DNA from: Actinomycetes bacterium
Lineage (GTDB): Bacteria > Actinomycetota > Acidimicrobiia > Acidimicrobiales > RAAP-2
DNA: 5,950 nt
Assembly: GCA_021807655.1 (NCBI GenBank)
Contig: JAKBCT010000065.1
Location: 1 to 5,950 of the forward strand
Direction of reading: 5' to 3'
The translations under genes and the position numbers were made by a program. The notes beneath the pieces were generated by a model. It was not told the origin of the DNA, did not search any database, and saw only the letters and a program-made list of their open reading frames with translations. This document shows, piece after piece, positions 1 through 5,230 of this stretch (position 1 is the first letter of the stretch; the number at the start of each line of letters is the position of its first letter).

Positions 1-1281
1 GATGGGGTCGACCGCGTCTCCGTTGAGGTCTTCTTGCATGGGGGCTGACTCCTCTCCGCGGTCGAACCGCTCTGCGCACCGAATGGAGCAGAAGTAGTAA
101 GTCTGACCGTTGCGCTCGCGTACCGCAACCGGGGCCGTGACGTCGACGTTCATACCGCAGATGGGGTCGCGGGCGCTTTGCGTGTCGCCGTCGCCGCGTT
201 CGCGAGCGAGCACTATCAGCGTGAAGACGACGACCGTCGCGACGACGTTCGCGACGAGCGTGCCCCCCAGCGGGAAGTGTCCGCTCATCGCCGGACTGTG
301 GCGGGTCGTCGGGATCAGGTTCGCGCTTCGAAACAACGCCTCGACGACGAGGCCACCGGCCGACATGACGAACCACAGGAGCCCGAAGAGACGCATCGTC
401 ACCGACCCGCCGTAGAAACGTCGGTAGATGAACAACAGCGGCAGGGTTACCAGGTCGGCGAAGATGAAGGCGATCACCCCGCCGAAGGCCACGCCGTGGG
501 TCCAGAGCGCGGCGGCGAGGGGGATGTTCCCAACCGAACAGACGAAGGAGATCACCGCGATGAGCGGTGCGATGAGCGCGTTCTCCACCACCGTGACCCA
601 GCCGTGACCGGTGAGGAAGATGTGCGACCACCAGACCTGTGGGACGTGCACGCTCAGAAAACCGGCGATGACGAAACCGGCGATCAGCTCCTTGCGCAGC
701 ATCGTGAAATCGCCGAGGGTGTAGCGAGCGGCGAGCGTGTAGTGCCGGCGCGTCGCGATGCGCTCACGCCACGTCGACGTGGCCGGCTGCGTGGGCGGCG
801 GCGCGTCTTGCAGTACGTGCTCGTACATCGCGGATTGGCTCTGGCGACTGTAGACGAGGCCGGTGAGCAACGCGAGGCCGAGGATCATGACGACCCCGCC
901 GACGATCTGGGCGGCGAGGAACTGCCAGCCGAGAAGGAGATAGAGCACGATGCCGAGTTCGATCACCAGATTGGTGGACGCGATCATGAAGATCAGCGAG
1001 TTGGTCCACGACGCGCCGCGGGCGAACAGGGCGCGCGCCATCGCGCTCGCGGCGTAGCTGCACGATGACGAGATGACCCCGAGGAACGAGGCCTTGACGA
1101 CGTTGCGGGGCGTCGTCTCACCGAGTTGACGACGAAGTCCGTCGCGCGGAAGGAAACTCTGGACCATTCCCGACAGGGTGAATCCGAGAACGAGCGGCCA
1201 CCACGTCATCCAGATCATGGCGGCGCTCTCGCGTAAACCGACGCCCAGCCAGCGCGCGACTGCGGCGACCGCGGAAGTCAT
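1..1281 (-). CDS. ArsP_1/DUF318-family (COG0701) permease with C-terminal YHS metal-binding domain(s); 3' end cut by window edge
   Basis: An uninterrupted reading frame of 427 codons runs off the left edge without a stop. It is an integral membrane permease with two repeated halves. The first half has hydrophobic segments near residues 20-44, 63-86, 93-118 and 128-146, with a CSYAASAMARALF motif at Cys74. A hydrophilic loop follows at about 147-190. The second half has segments near 198-216, 231-247, 268-287, 298-318 and 340-360, with a CSVGNIPLAAALW motif at Cys248. Such paired Cys motifs are typical of the COG0701/ArsP_1 permeases, some of which export organoarsenicals or other metal species. 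A YHS domain follows at about 372-407 (DPICGM, then YYFCS, then C402). A second DPI triplet at 425-427 at the edge suggests a tandem YHS. YHS domains are known from metal-handling proteins, so metal or metalloid export is inferred; the substrate is unknown. The start is ATG at 1281, the only start codon in frame after the upstream stop at 1456-1458. No Shine-Dalgarno is visible. Confidence 0.88.
   Translation of the reverse strand, partial: MTSAVAAVARWLGVGLRESAAMIWMTWWPLVLGFTLSGMVQSFLPRDGLRRQLGETTPRNVVKASFLGVISSSCSYAASAMARALFARGASWTNSLIFMIASTNLVIELGIVLYLLLGWQFLAAQIVGGVVMILGLALLTGLVYSRQSQSAMYEHVLQDAPPPTQPATSTWRERIATRRHYTLAARYTLGDFTMLRKELIAGFVIAGFLSVHVPQVWWSHIFLTGHGWVTVVENALIAPLIAVISFVCSVGNIPLAAALWTHGVAFGGVIAFIFADLVTLPLLFIYRRFYGGSVTMRLFGLLWFVMSAGGLVVEALFRSANLIPTTRHSPAMSGHFPLGGTLVANVVATVVVFTLIVLARERGDGDTQSARDPICGMNVDVTAPVAVRERNGQTYYFCSIRCAERFDRGEESAPMQEDLNGDAVDPI
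61..168 (-). other. YHS domain within the permease
   Basis: Residues 372-407 of the permease read DPICGM, then a short linker, then GQTYYFCSIRCAERF. This is the YHS signature: a Cys in the DP-x-CGM segment (Cys375) and two further Cys (398 and 402) in the YYFCS-x-x-C segment, which together can bind a metal ion. It follows directly on the last membrane segment, so it would sit on one face of the membrane next to the transport pore. From position 9 down to 1 the frame reads DPI again, 53 residues after the first DPI, so a second copy probably begins there. Its Cys lies outside the window and cannot be confirmed. Confidence 0.85.
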
Positions 1282-1306
1282 CGAGCGCGCCGCCCGGCGC
1301 TCGTCG

Positions 1307-1336
1307 TTGACGGGCCGCTCGCCAGTGCCCGATAAC
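1307..1336 (+). promoter_or_regulatory. Candidate sigma70-type promoter, distal, for the thioesterase-ArfB operon
   Basis: TTGACG matches the -35 consensus at 5 of 6 positions and GATAAC matches the -10 consensus at 4 of 6, with an 18-bp spacer. Transcription would start near 1343 and give a leader of about 100 nt, with no Shine-Dalgarno before the ATG at 1441. It competes with the leaderless alternative at 1429-1434. It could be a chance match. Confidence 0.25.
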
Positions 1337-1428
1337 GGTTGCGCGACGTGGCGTTCACGACGTGGGGGGTGGGCGGCATCGAACCTCTTTCTCGTGTCTA
1401 ATCCTACGGGGAGCGCCCCGACGACCGT

Positions 1429-1434
1429 TATGGT
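1429..1434 (+). promoter_or_regulatory. Candidate -10 box (TATGGT) for leaderless thioesterase mRNA
   Basis: TATGGT fits the actinobacterial TANNNT -10 pattern and ends 6 nt before the ATG at 1441, so the transcript would start at or next to the start codon. This agrees with the lack of a Shine-Dalgarno. No good -35 was seen upstream, so the call is tentative. Confidence 0.35.
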
Positions 1435-1440
1435 TGGCCA

Positions 1441-2268
1441 ATGGACGAAAGCGGCTCAGTAGCGACGTTGCGCGAGTGCGCTGCCGTCGACCCCGTTGGC
1501 CACGGCCGATTCGCCGTCGAACTATCGAAGTTCTACACGGTGATGGGCCACCCCAATGGCGGCTATCTCCAGGTCGTTATGGCCAACGGTGCCCTGGCGG
1601 CGGCGTCCCAGGACGGATCGTCGCATCTGCACGCAACGGCGGTAACCACGAACTACGTTGGCGCCCCGTCGGTTGGTCCAGCCACTCTCGAGGCGCACGT
1701 TCGCAAGGTCGGACGCGGGGTCTCGTTCGTTCACGTCGAACTCATTCAAGACGGCGTGATAACCACCGAATCCCTGGTCACCCTGGGGACGTTGCACGAT
1801 GGTCCGGCCCGCTACATCGGGGCGGGCGCCCCCGACCTGGCGCCACTGGAGTCGTGCCGGCGATCGACCGGCGGCGACGAAGTCAACATCGCTCGCGTCA
1901 TCGATCTGCGGATGGATCCGTCCACCGCGGGCTGGACAATGGGCGAGCGTCGAGACGTCGGCGAGGTTCGCGGGTGGCTGCGACTGGACGACGGTTCGTC
2001 GGGTTGGGATCCATCGGGGCTGTTGTTCGCGAGCGACGCCCTGCCGCCCGCCACGTTCCCGCTCGGGTCTTCGGGTTGGGTGCCCACACTGCAGTTGACG
2101 TCCTACGTCCGGCGTATTCCGGTGGGTGAATGGCTGCGCGCACGCCAGTGGTGTCTGGTGATCGCCGACGGCGTCGTCGACGAACGCTGCGAGATCTTCG
2201 ACGAACGCGGAGAGCTCGTCGCGTCATCGAGTCAACTGGCGATGGTGCGATTTCCAGTCCACTCGTGA
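1441..2268 (+). CDS. Acyl-CoA thioesterase-like protein (TesB/4HBT_3 double-hotdog family)
   Basis: This 275-residue cytosolic protein has the length and two-lobe layout of the TesB-type acyl-CoA thioesterases, which hydrolyse acyl-CoA to free fatty acid and CoA. The N-terminal hotdog (about 20-125) has the GHPNGGYL segment at 36-43 that begins the long helix, and then TTNYVGAPSVG and a GRGVSFVHVELIQDG strand pair. The C-terminal hotdog (about 150-271) has SDALPPATFP with Asp199, PTLQLTSYVRRIP with Thr216, and the closing LVASSSQLAMVR with Gln265. By comparison with E. coli TesB these three are the likely catalytic Asp/Thr/Gln residues; the alignment was made by eye. Chain length and physiological substrate cannot be read from the sequence. 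The ATG at 1441 lacks a Shine-Dalgarno but has a -10-like box 6 nt upstream, which suggests a leaderless mRNA. Its stop overlaps the start of the ArfB gene. Confidence 0.85.
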   Translation: MDESGSVATLRECAAVDPVGHGRFAVELSKFYTVMGHPNGGYLQVVMANGALAAASQDGSSHLHATAVTTNYVGAPSVGPATLEAHVRKVGRGVSFVHVELIQDGVITTESLVTLGTLHDGPARYIGAGAPDLAPLESCRRSTGGDEVNIARVIDLRMDPSTAGWTMGERRDVGEVRGWLRLDDGSSGWDPSGLLFASDALPPATFPLGSSGWVPTLQLTSYVRRIPVGEWLRARQWCLVIADGVVDERCEIFDERGELVASSSQLAMVRFPVHS

Positions 2269-2690
2269 CGAGCGAAGCCCCCGGCGAATGGCTCGACGTC
2301 GCGCCCGGGGTGCGCGTCCCGCTCGCGGTCATCGCCGTGCGGGCCGAGACGTCGGGTGGACCCGGGGGCCAGCACGCCAATCGGGCTCGGACGAAGATCG
2401 TGGTCACCCTGCACGTCCAGCGGGTCACGACCCTCGATCCCGAGGCGCTCGAGCGCGTGGTCAACGTACTCGGGCCGGTCGTACGGTCGTCGGCGAGCCG
2501 CTTCCGCTCTCAGGCCCAGAACCGTGAAGCGGCGCTTGAGCAACTCCGGCGGCGACTGGCGTCGGCGTTGAGCGAACCAGAGGTCCGTCGTCCCACCCGC
2601 GCGACCAAGGCGTCGCGGGTTCGACGAATCGAGGAGAAGCGGGCGCGAGGGCGTCAGAAGCAGAGCCGGCGTATCGCCGACGACGATTGA
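2265..2690 (+). CDS. arfB: ArfB/YaeJ-type alternative ribosome-rescue peptidyl-tRNA hydrolase
   Basis: This 141-residue protein releases the nascent peptide from ribosomes stalled at mRNA ends. The RF-1 catalytic domain has SGGPGGQHANRARTK at 30-44, with the GGQ motif at 34-36 that enters the peptidyl-transferase centre. A YRSQ-like FRSQAQNREAAL segment follows in the middle. The C-terminal tail (about 103-138) is strongly basic and begins RRPTRATKASRVRR, closely resembling the E. coli YaeJ tail that lies in the empty mRNA channel. It has no stop-codon-recognition domains, and its length matches ArfB (140 aa in E. coli) rather than RF1/RF2. The GTG at 2265 was chosen because it gives the family length and a 4-bp GTGA overlap with the thioesterase stop. 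The frame is open back to 2130, but that extension lies inside the thioesterase and is Arg-rich with no homology. Translation is probably coupled to the thioesterase. Confidence 0.93.
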   Translation: MTSEAPGEWLDVAPGVRVPLAVIAVRAETSGGPGGQHANRARTKIVVTLHVQRVTTLDPEALERVVNVLGPVVRSSASRFRSQAQNREAALEQLRRRLASALSEPEVRRPTRATKASRVRRIEEKRARGRQKQSRRIADDD

Positions 2691-3542
2691 CTACCGGGCG
2701 CGGGCGAGGTGGCGGCTGATCAAGTCGAGCGCCGCAGTCACCGGCCCGTTCATCGACTCGTCGAGGTTTTCGTGGGGGCCGCGCAACGGCGTGAGCGAGG
2801 CGTAGCCGGCGGCGAGCAGCGCGCCGTCGTCGTCGGACGACTCGTCACTCACGTCGCCGAGTTGCGGGGACGCGGCGCCGAATCGCAGCGGCAGTTCGCC
2901 CTCGTCGCCGAGCGGCTCGCCGCCGGCGCGCGGTCCCGCGGCGCTGACCACGCCCGCGGTCGAAATGTGACCGCGCCGTACGCCTCGTAACTGGGCCGCG
3001 GGCAGATTTGGGACGTTGAGGTTAAAGACCGTGCTCGACGGTGCTCGCAAGAGTTCGTCGACGACCTCGAGGGCCACCGCGGCGGCGGTTTCGTAGTGGA
3101 CGGTCTCACCCCACTGCACCGAAATCGCCAGTCCCGACATGCCCAGTTGCGCCGCGGTGAGTATCGCCCCCACGGTGCCCGAGTGCAGCACGCTGCGCCC
3201 CACGTTGGCGCCGGCGTTGATCCCCGAGAGGACGAGGTCGGGTTCGATACCAAAACTGCCAATTGACCCGAGCAGCGCGCACAACGCGGGCGGCGCGTCC
3301 AGCGCGAAGGTCGGAATCGACTCGGCGCCAGCGATGGTGTGCCGACTGTAGGCAACCGAGGGGTGTTCGAAGACGTCGCCCACGGCGGCGGACATGCCGG
3401 AGTGGTTCGTTCGCGGCGCAACAATGACCGCCTCGCGCACGTCGCCGTCGGGGCCGTCCTCGATCCAGCGGGCCACCGCGCGGGCGAGTACCGCGATGCC
3501 GGGCGCTCCCACGCCGTCGTCGTTCGTGATGAGAATTCGCAT
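2691..3542 (-). CDS. surE: 5'-nucleotidase SurE (survival protein E, nucleoside monophosphate phosphatase)
   Basis: This 283-residue protein belongs to the SurE family of metal-dependent phosphatases, which remove phosphate from nucleoside 5'- and 3'-monophosphates in the cytoplasm. The N-terminal MRILITNDDG carries the metal-binding Asp8 and Asp9. PRTNHSGMS holds Ser48, and DLVLSGINAGANVG at 102-115 holds Asn109; these are the other expected active-site ligands. HSGTVGAILTAAQLGMSGLAIS, FNLNVP and the late GYASLTPL segment are also typical. Residues about 205-245 form a Gly/acidic-rich stretch that looks like a low-complexity insert before the final strand. The ATG at 3542 gives the exact family N terminus. 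No Shine-Dalgarno precedes it, but TAGGGT lies 7 nt upstream, so the mRNA may be leaderless. The gene is convergent with ArfB and its stop codon touches the ArfB stop. It is divergent from the epimerase. The usual proteobacterial neighbours (pcm, rpoS) are absent here. Confidence 0.95.
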   Translation of the reverse strand: MRILITNDDGVGAPGIAVLARAVARWIEDGPDGDVREAVIVAPRTNHSGMSAAVGDVFEHPSVAYSRHTIAGAESIPTFALDAPPALCALLGSIGSFGIEPDLVLSGINAGANVGRSVLHSGTVGAILTAAQLGMSGLAISVQWGETVHYETAAAVALEVVDELLRAPSSTVFNLNVPNLPAAQLRGVRRGHISTAGVVSAAGPRAGGEPLGDEGELPLRFGAASPQLGDVSDESSDDDGALLAAGYASLTPLRGPHENLDESMNGPVTAALDLISRHLARAR

Positions 3543-3596
3543 ACGTCGTACCCTAACTGTCGTAAGTTACGTACCGAGGAAGAGAGGAATCGACCG
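3543..3596. promoter_or_regulatory. Compact divergent promoter/operator region, surE and aldose epimerase
   Basis: The 54-bp gap must drive both genes. On the minus strand TAGGGT (3555-3550) lies 7 nt before the surE ATG. On the plus strand TAAGTT (3563-3568) would start a short leader of about 20 nt containing the epimerase Shine-Dalgarno. No good -35 was seen for either. An imperfect inverted repeat, GTACCCTAAC (3548-3557) against GTTACGTAC (3566-3574), covers both boxes, and CGTAAGTTACG (3561-3571) is itself a perfect odd palindrome. Such symmetry between opposed promoters could be a regulator-binding site; no regulator is encoded in the window. Confidence 0.45.
3575..3587 (+). promoter_or_regulatory. 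Shine-Dalgarno for the aldose epimerase
   Basis: A purine run, CGAGGAAGAGAGG, ends 9 nt before the ATG at 3597. This decides the epimerase start over the longer open frame that begins at 3339 inside surE. It is the clearest ribosome-binding site in the window. Confidence 0.6.
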
Positions 3597-4508
3597 ATGC
3601 TGCCCTCTGGTGAACAGATCGCGATCGCCCACGGCGACCAGCGCGCCGTCATCACTGAAGTCGGAGCGACCCTTCGCACCTACGTCCAGGGCGGGGTGGC
3701 TGTGGTCGAAGGGTACGCGGGCGACGAGGTCCCCGTCGGGGCGCACGGCCAGGTCCTGTACCCGTGGCCGAATCGACTGAGCGCCGAGCCGTGGGGATTC
3801 TCGGAGCGGACGGGCCGGCCTACCGTCGACATTGTCGAACAGGTGGCGGCGATTCACGGACTCGTACGGTGGCGCCCGTTCCGGGTGGAGTCGGTGAACC
3901 AGAATCGTTGCGCCCTGTCGTTGCTACTCCACCCAACCCCGTCGTATCCCTTCGCATCGTCGATTGAGGTCGCGTACCACCTCGGTTCGATGGGCCTGAC
4001 GGTGACGACGACCGTCAAGAACCTTGACGAGGTGGCGATCCCCTTCGGATTGGGGTTCCACCCCTACCTCGCCGTGACCACGCCAACCATCGAGGGTTCG
4101 ACGTTGACGGTGCCGGCCCGAGCCTTCGTCGCGGTGAACGGACGCCAGCTACCGACCGGCGAGATCCTGCCCGTATCGAACCACGCGCTCGATTTCACGC
4201 TGCCCAAGTCACTGAACGGCCACGAGCTCGACGTCACCTACACCGAGCTGACCCGTGACGACTTCGGCATGGCGACCGTAACGGTGACCGACAAGGATGA
4301 TGGCCGCGTCGAGTTGAGCATGGATCGGAACTTTCCCTACGTGCAGATCTACACGGGGGACCATCTCGGACACGGGCGTCGGCGCACGTCGGTTGCCGTC
4401 GAGCCAATGACGTGTCCACCCGACGCGCTGCGCAGTGGCAAGGACCTCGTCGTGCTCCAGCCCGGTCAACACTGGGCCGGATCGTGGAGAATGCGTCGCC
4501 TGTCGTGA
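3597..4508 (+). CDS. Aldose 1-epimerase (mutarotase) family protein
   Basis: This 303-residue cytosolic beta-sandwich enzyme would interconvert alpha and beta anomers of an aldose, here probably a hexose. Family landmarks occur in order: an early ITEVGATLRTY strand; VLYPWPNRL with Arg60; AIHGLVRWRPF with His87; GLGFHPYL with His155; and VAVEPMTCPPDAL with Glu269. His87 and His155 match the two catalytic histidines and Glu269 the catalytic base of GalM-type enzymes. The YPWPNR and PMTCPPDA forms resemble the YihR-like subgroup rather than classical galactose mutarotase, so the sugar is uncertain and no symbol is given. The length is close to the usual 290-350 residues. The start at 3597 is supported by a good Shine-Dalgarno. 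The stop codon is overlapped by the SDR start (GTGA), so the two are likely co-translated and may act on the same sugar. Confidence 0.9.
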   Translation: MLPSGEQIAIAHGDQRAVITEVGATLRTYVQGGVAVVEGYAGDEVPVGAHGQVLYPWPNRLSAEPWGFSERTGRPTVDIVEQVAAIHGLVRWRPFRVESVNQNRCALSLLLHPTPSYPFASSIEVAYHLGSMGLTVTTTVKNLDEVAIPFGLGFHPYLAVTTPTIEGSTLTVPARAFVAVNGRQLPTGEILPVSNHALDFTLPKSLNGHELDVTYTELTRDDFGMATVTVTDKDDGRVELSMDRNFPYVQIYTGDHLGHGRRRTSVAVEPMTCPPDALRSGKDLVVLQPGQHWAGSWRMRRLS

Positions 4509-5230
4509 GCGGGCGAGTCGTCGTGGTCACCGGCTCGTCGCGCGGAATCGGTGCGGCGACGGCGTTGCGATTCGCCGCCCGCGGCGACCACGTGGTGTTC
4601 AACTCGGCATCGAGTGTCGAGGCCGGTGAACGCCTCGCCGCCGAAACCCCGAACTCGATCTACGTGCGCGCCTCGGTCGCCGTGTCCGGCGACCCCGAAC
4701 GACTCGTCGCCGAAGTCCTCGAGCGATTCGGCCGGATCGACGTGCTCGTCAACAACGCCGGAACGACGAAGGTCATCGATCATCGAGACCTGGCGGGCGC
4801 GTCGCTGGACGTGTGGCGACAGATCTTCGAAGTGAACGTTTTCGGGACGTGGGCGATGTCGGTCGCCGCGATGGACGCGCTGCGCGCCACGAACGGGTCA
4901 ATCGTGAACGTGAGTTCTATCGCCGGCATCCGGCAGACCGGATCGTCGATTCCCTACGCGGCCTCCAAGGCCGCGCTTAACCACCTCACCGCGCTGCTCG
5001 CTAAAGTCGTCGGTCCCGAGGTGCGAGTCAACGCCGTCGCGCCGGGTCTCGTCGACACTGAGTGGACTGCCCAGTGGGACGCGATTCGTCGTCACGTCCA
5101 GACGGCGGCACCGCTTCGTCGCAGCGCCACCCCCGAGGACGTGGCGTGCGCGATCGAGGCGTTGGTTGACAACGTCTACGTAACCGGACAGATTCTCGCG
5201 GTCGACGGTGGGCTCACGCTGGTGCAGTGA
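4505..5230 (+). CDS. Classical short-chain dehydrogenase/reductase (SDR), probably NADP(H)-dependent
   Basis: This 241-residue cytosolic Rossmann-fold oxidoreductase has the full set of classical SDR motifs. These are TGSSRGIG at 9-16 for cofactor binding, NNAG at 83-86, Asn111, catalytic Ser138 in NVSSIAG, YAASK with Tyr151 and Lys155, then NAVAPGLVDT and a closing GQILAVDGGL. Arg13 in the glycine motif and the absence of an acidic residue after the second strand (NSAS at 33-36) favour NADP(H) over NAD(H); this is an inference. The substrate cannot be read from the motifs. It could be a FabG-like ketoacyl reductase or a sugar or alcohol dehydrogenase; being coupled to an aldose epimerase favours a sugar. 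The GTG at 4505 was chosen because it overlaps the epimerase stop by 4 bp and puts the glycine motif at residue 9, as is normal. The frame is open back to 4412 inside the epimerase. The 3' end overlaps the convergent MpaB-like gene by 17 bp. Confidence 0.9.
   Translation: MSGRVVVVTGSSRGIGAATALRFAARGDHVVFNSASSVEAGERLAAETPNSIYVRASVAVSGDPERLVAEVLERFGRIDVLVNNAGTTKVIDHRDLAGASLDVWRQIFEVNVFGTWAMSVAAMDALRATNGSIVNVSSIAGIRQTGSSIPYAASKAALNHLTALLAKVVGPEVRVNAVAPGLVDTEWTAQWDAIRRHVQTAAPLRRSATPEDVACAIEALVDNVYVTGQILAVDGGLTLVQ

Larger units (their letters stand above)
1282..1440. promoter_or_regulatory. Divergent intergenic region between permease and thioesterase
   Basis: This 159-bp gap must hold both start-proximal promoters. 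For the plus strand there are two candidates. One is a distal TTGACG (1307-1312), 18-bp spacer, GATAAC (1331-1336). The other is a proximal TATGGT (1429-1434). For the minus strand a TAGGAT box lies at 1406-1401, without a recognisable -35, which would give a leader of over 100 nt. A short GC stem, CGGGG/CCCCG with an AGCG loop, occupies 1407-1420. No gene was found in the gap. The assignments rest on consensus matching only. Confidence 0.45.

Noticed and set aside
178..1068. 296-codon plus-strand open frame opposite the permease
   Set aside because: The product is low-complexity, rich in Arg, Glu, Asp and His, with no domain. It is the mirror of a GC-rich membrane protein whose own frame has clear permease and YHS motifs.
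1407..1420. GC hairpin CGGGG-AGCG-CCCCG as a terminator or riboswitch
   Set aside because: The stem is only 5 bp with no T-run, and no gene ends there. Short GC palindromes are common at this base composition.
1362..2129. 255-codon plus-strand frame overlapping the thioesterase
   Set aside because: It is an Arg/Gly-rich shadow frame; the thioesterase frame has the conserved hotdog motifs.
2130..2264. N-terminal extension of the arfB frame
   Set aside because: It lies within thioesterase coding sequence, is a poly-Arg shadow, and makes the protein longer than the ArfB family.
1898..2464. 188-codon minus-strand frame across the thioesterase/arfB junction
   Set aside because: It is Arg-rich low-complexity product, opposite two genes with good family matches.
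3339..3596. N-terminal extension of the epimerase frame into surE
   Set aside because: It is antisense to surE with no homology; a strong Shine-Dalgarno supports the ATG at 3597.
2849..3679. 276-codon minus-strand frame overlapping surE in another phase
   Set aside because: The product is rich in Arg, Ser, Pro and Thr with no family features, while the surE frame has all catalytic motifs. It is a codon-bias shadow.
4412..4504. N-terminal extension of the SDR frame
   Set aside because: It is inside the epimerase. Starting at the GTG at 4505 places the cofactor motif at the normal residue 9.
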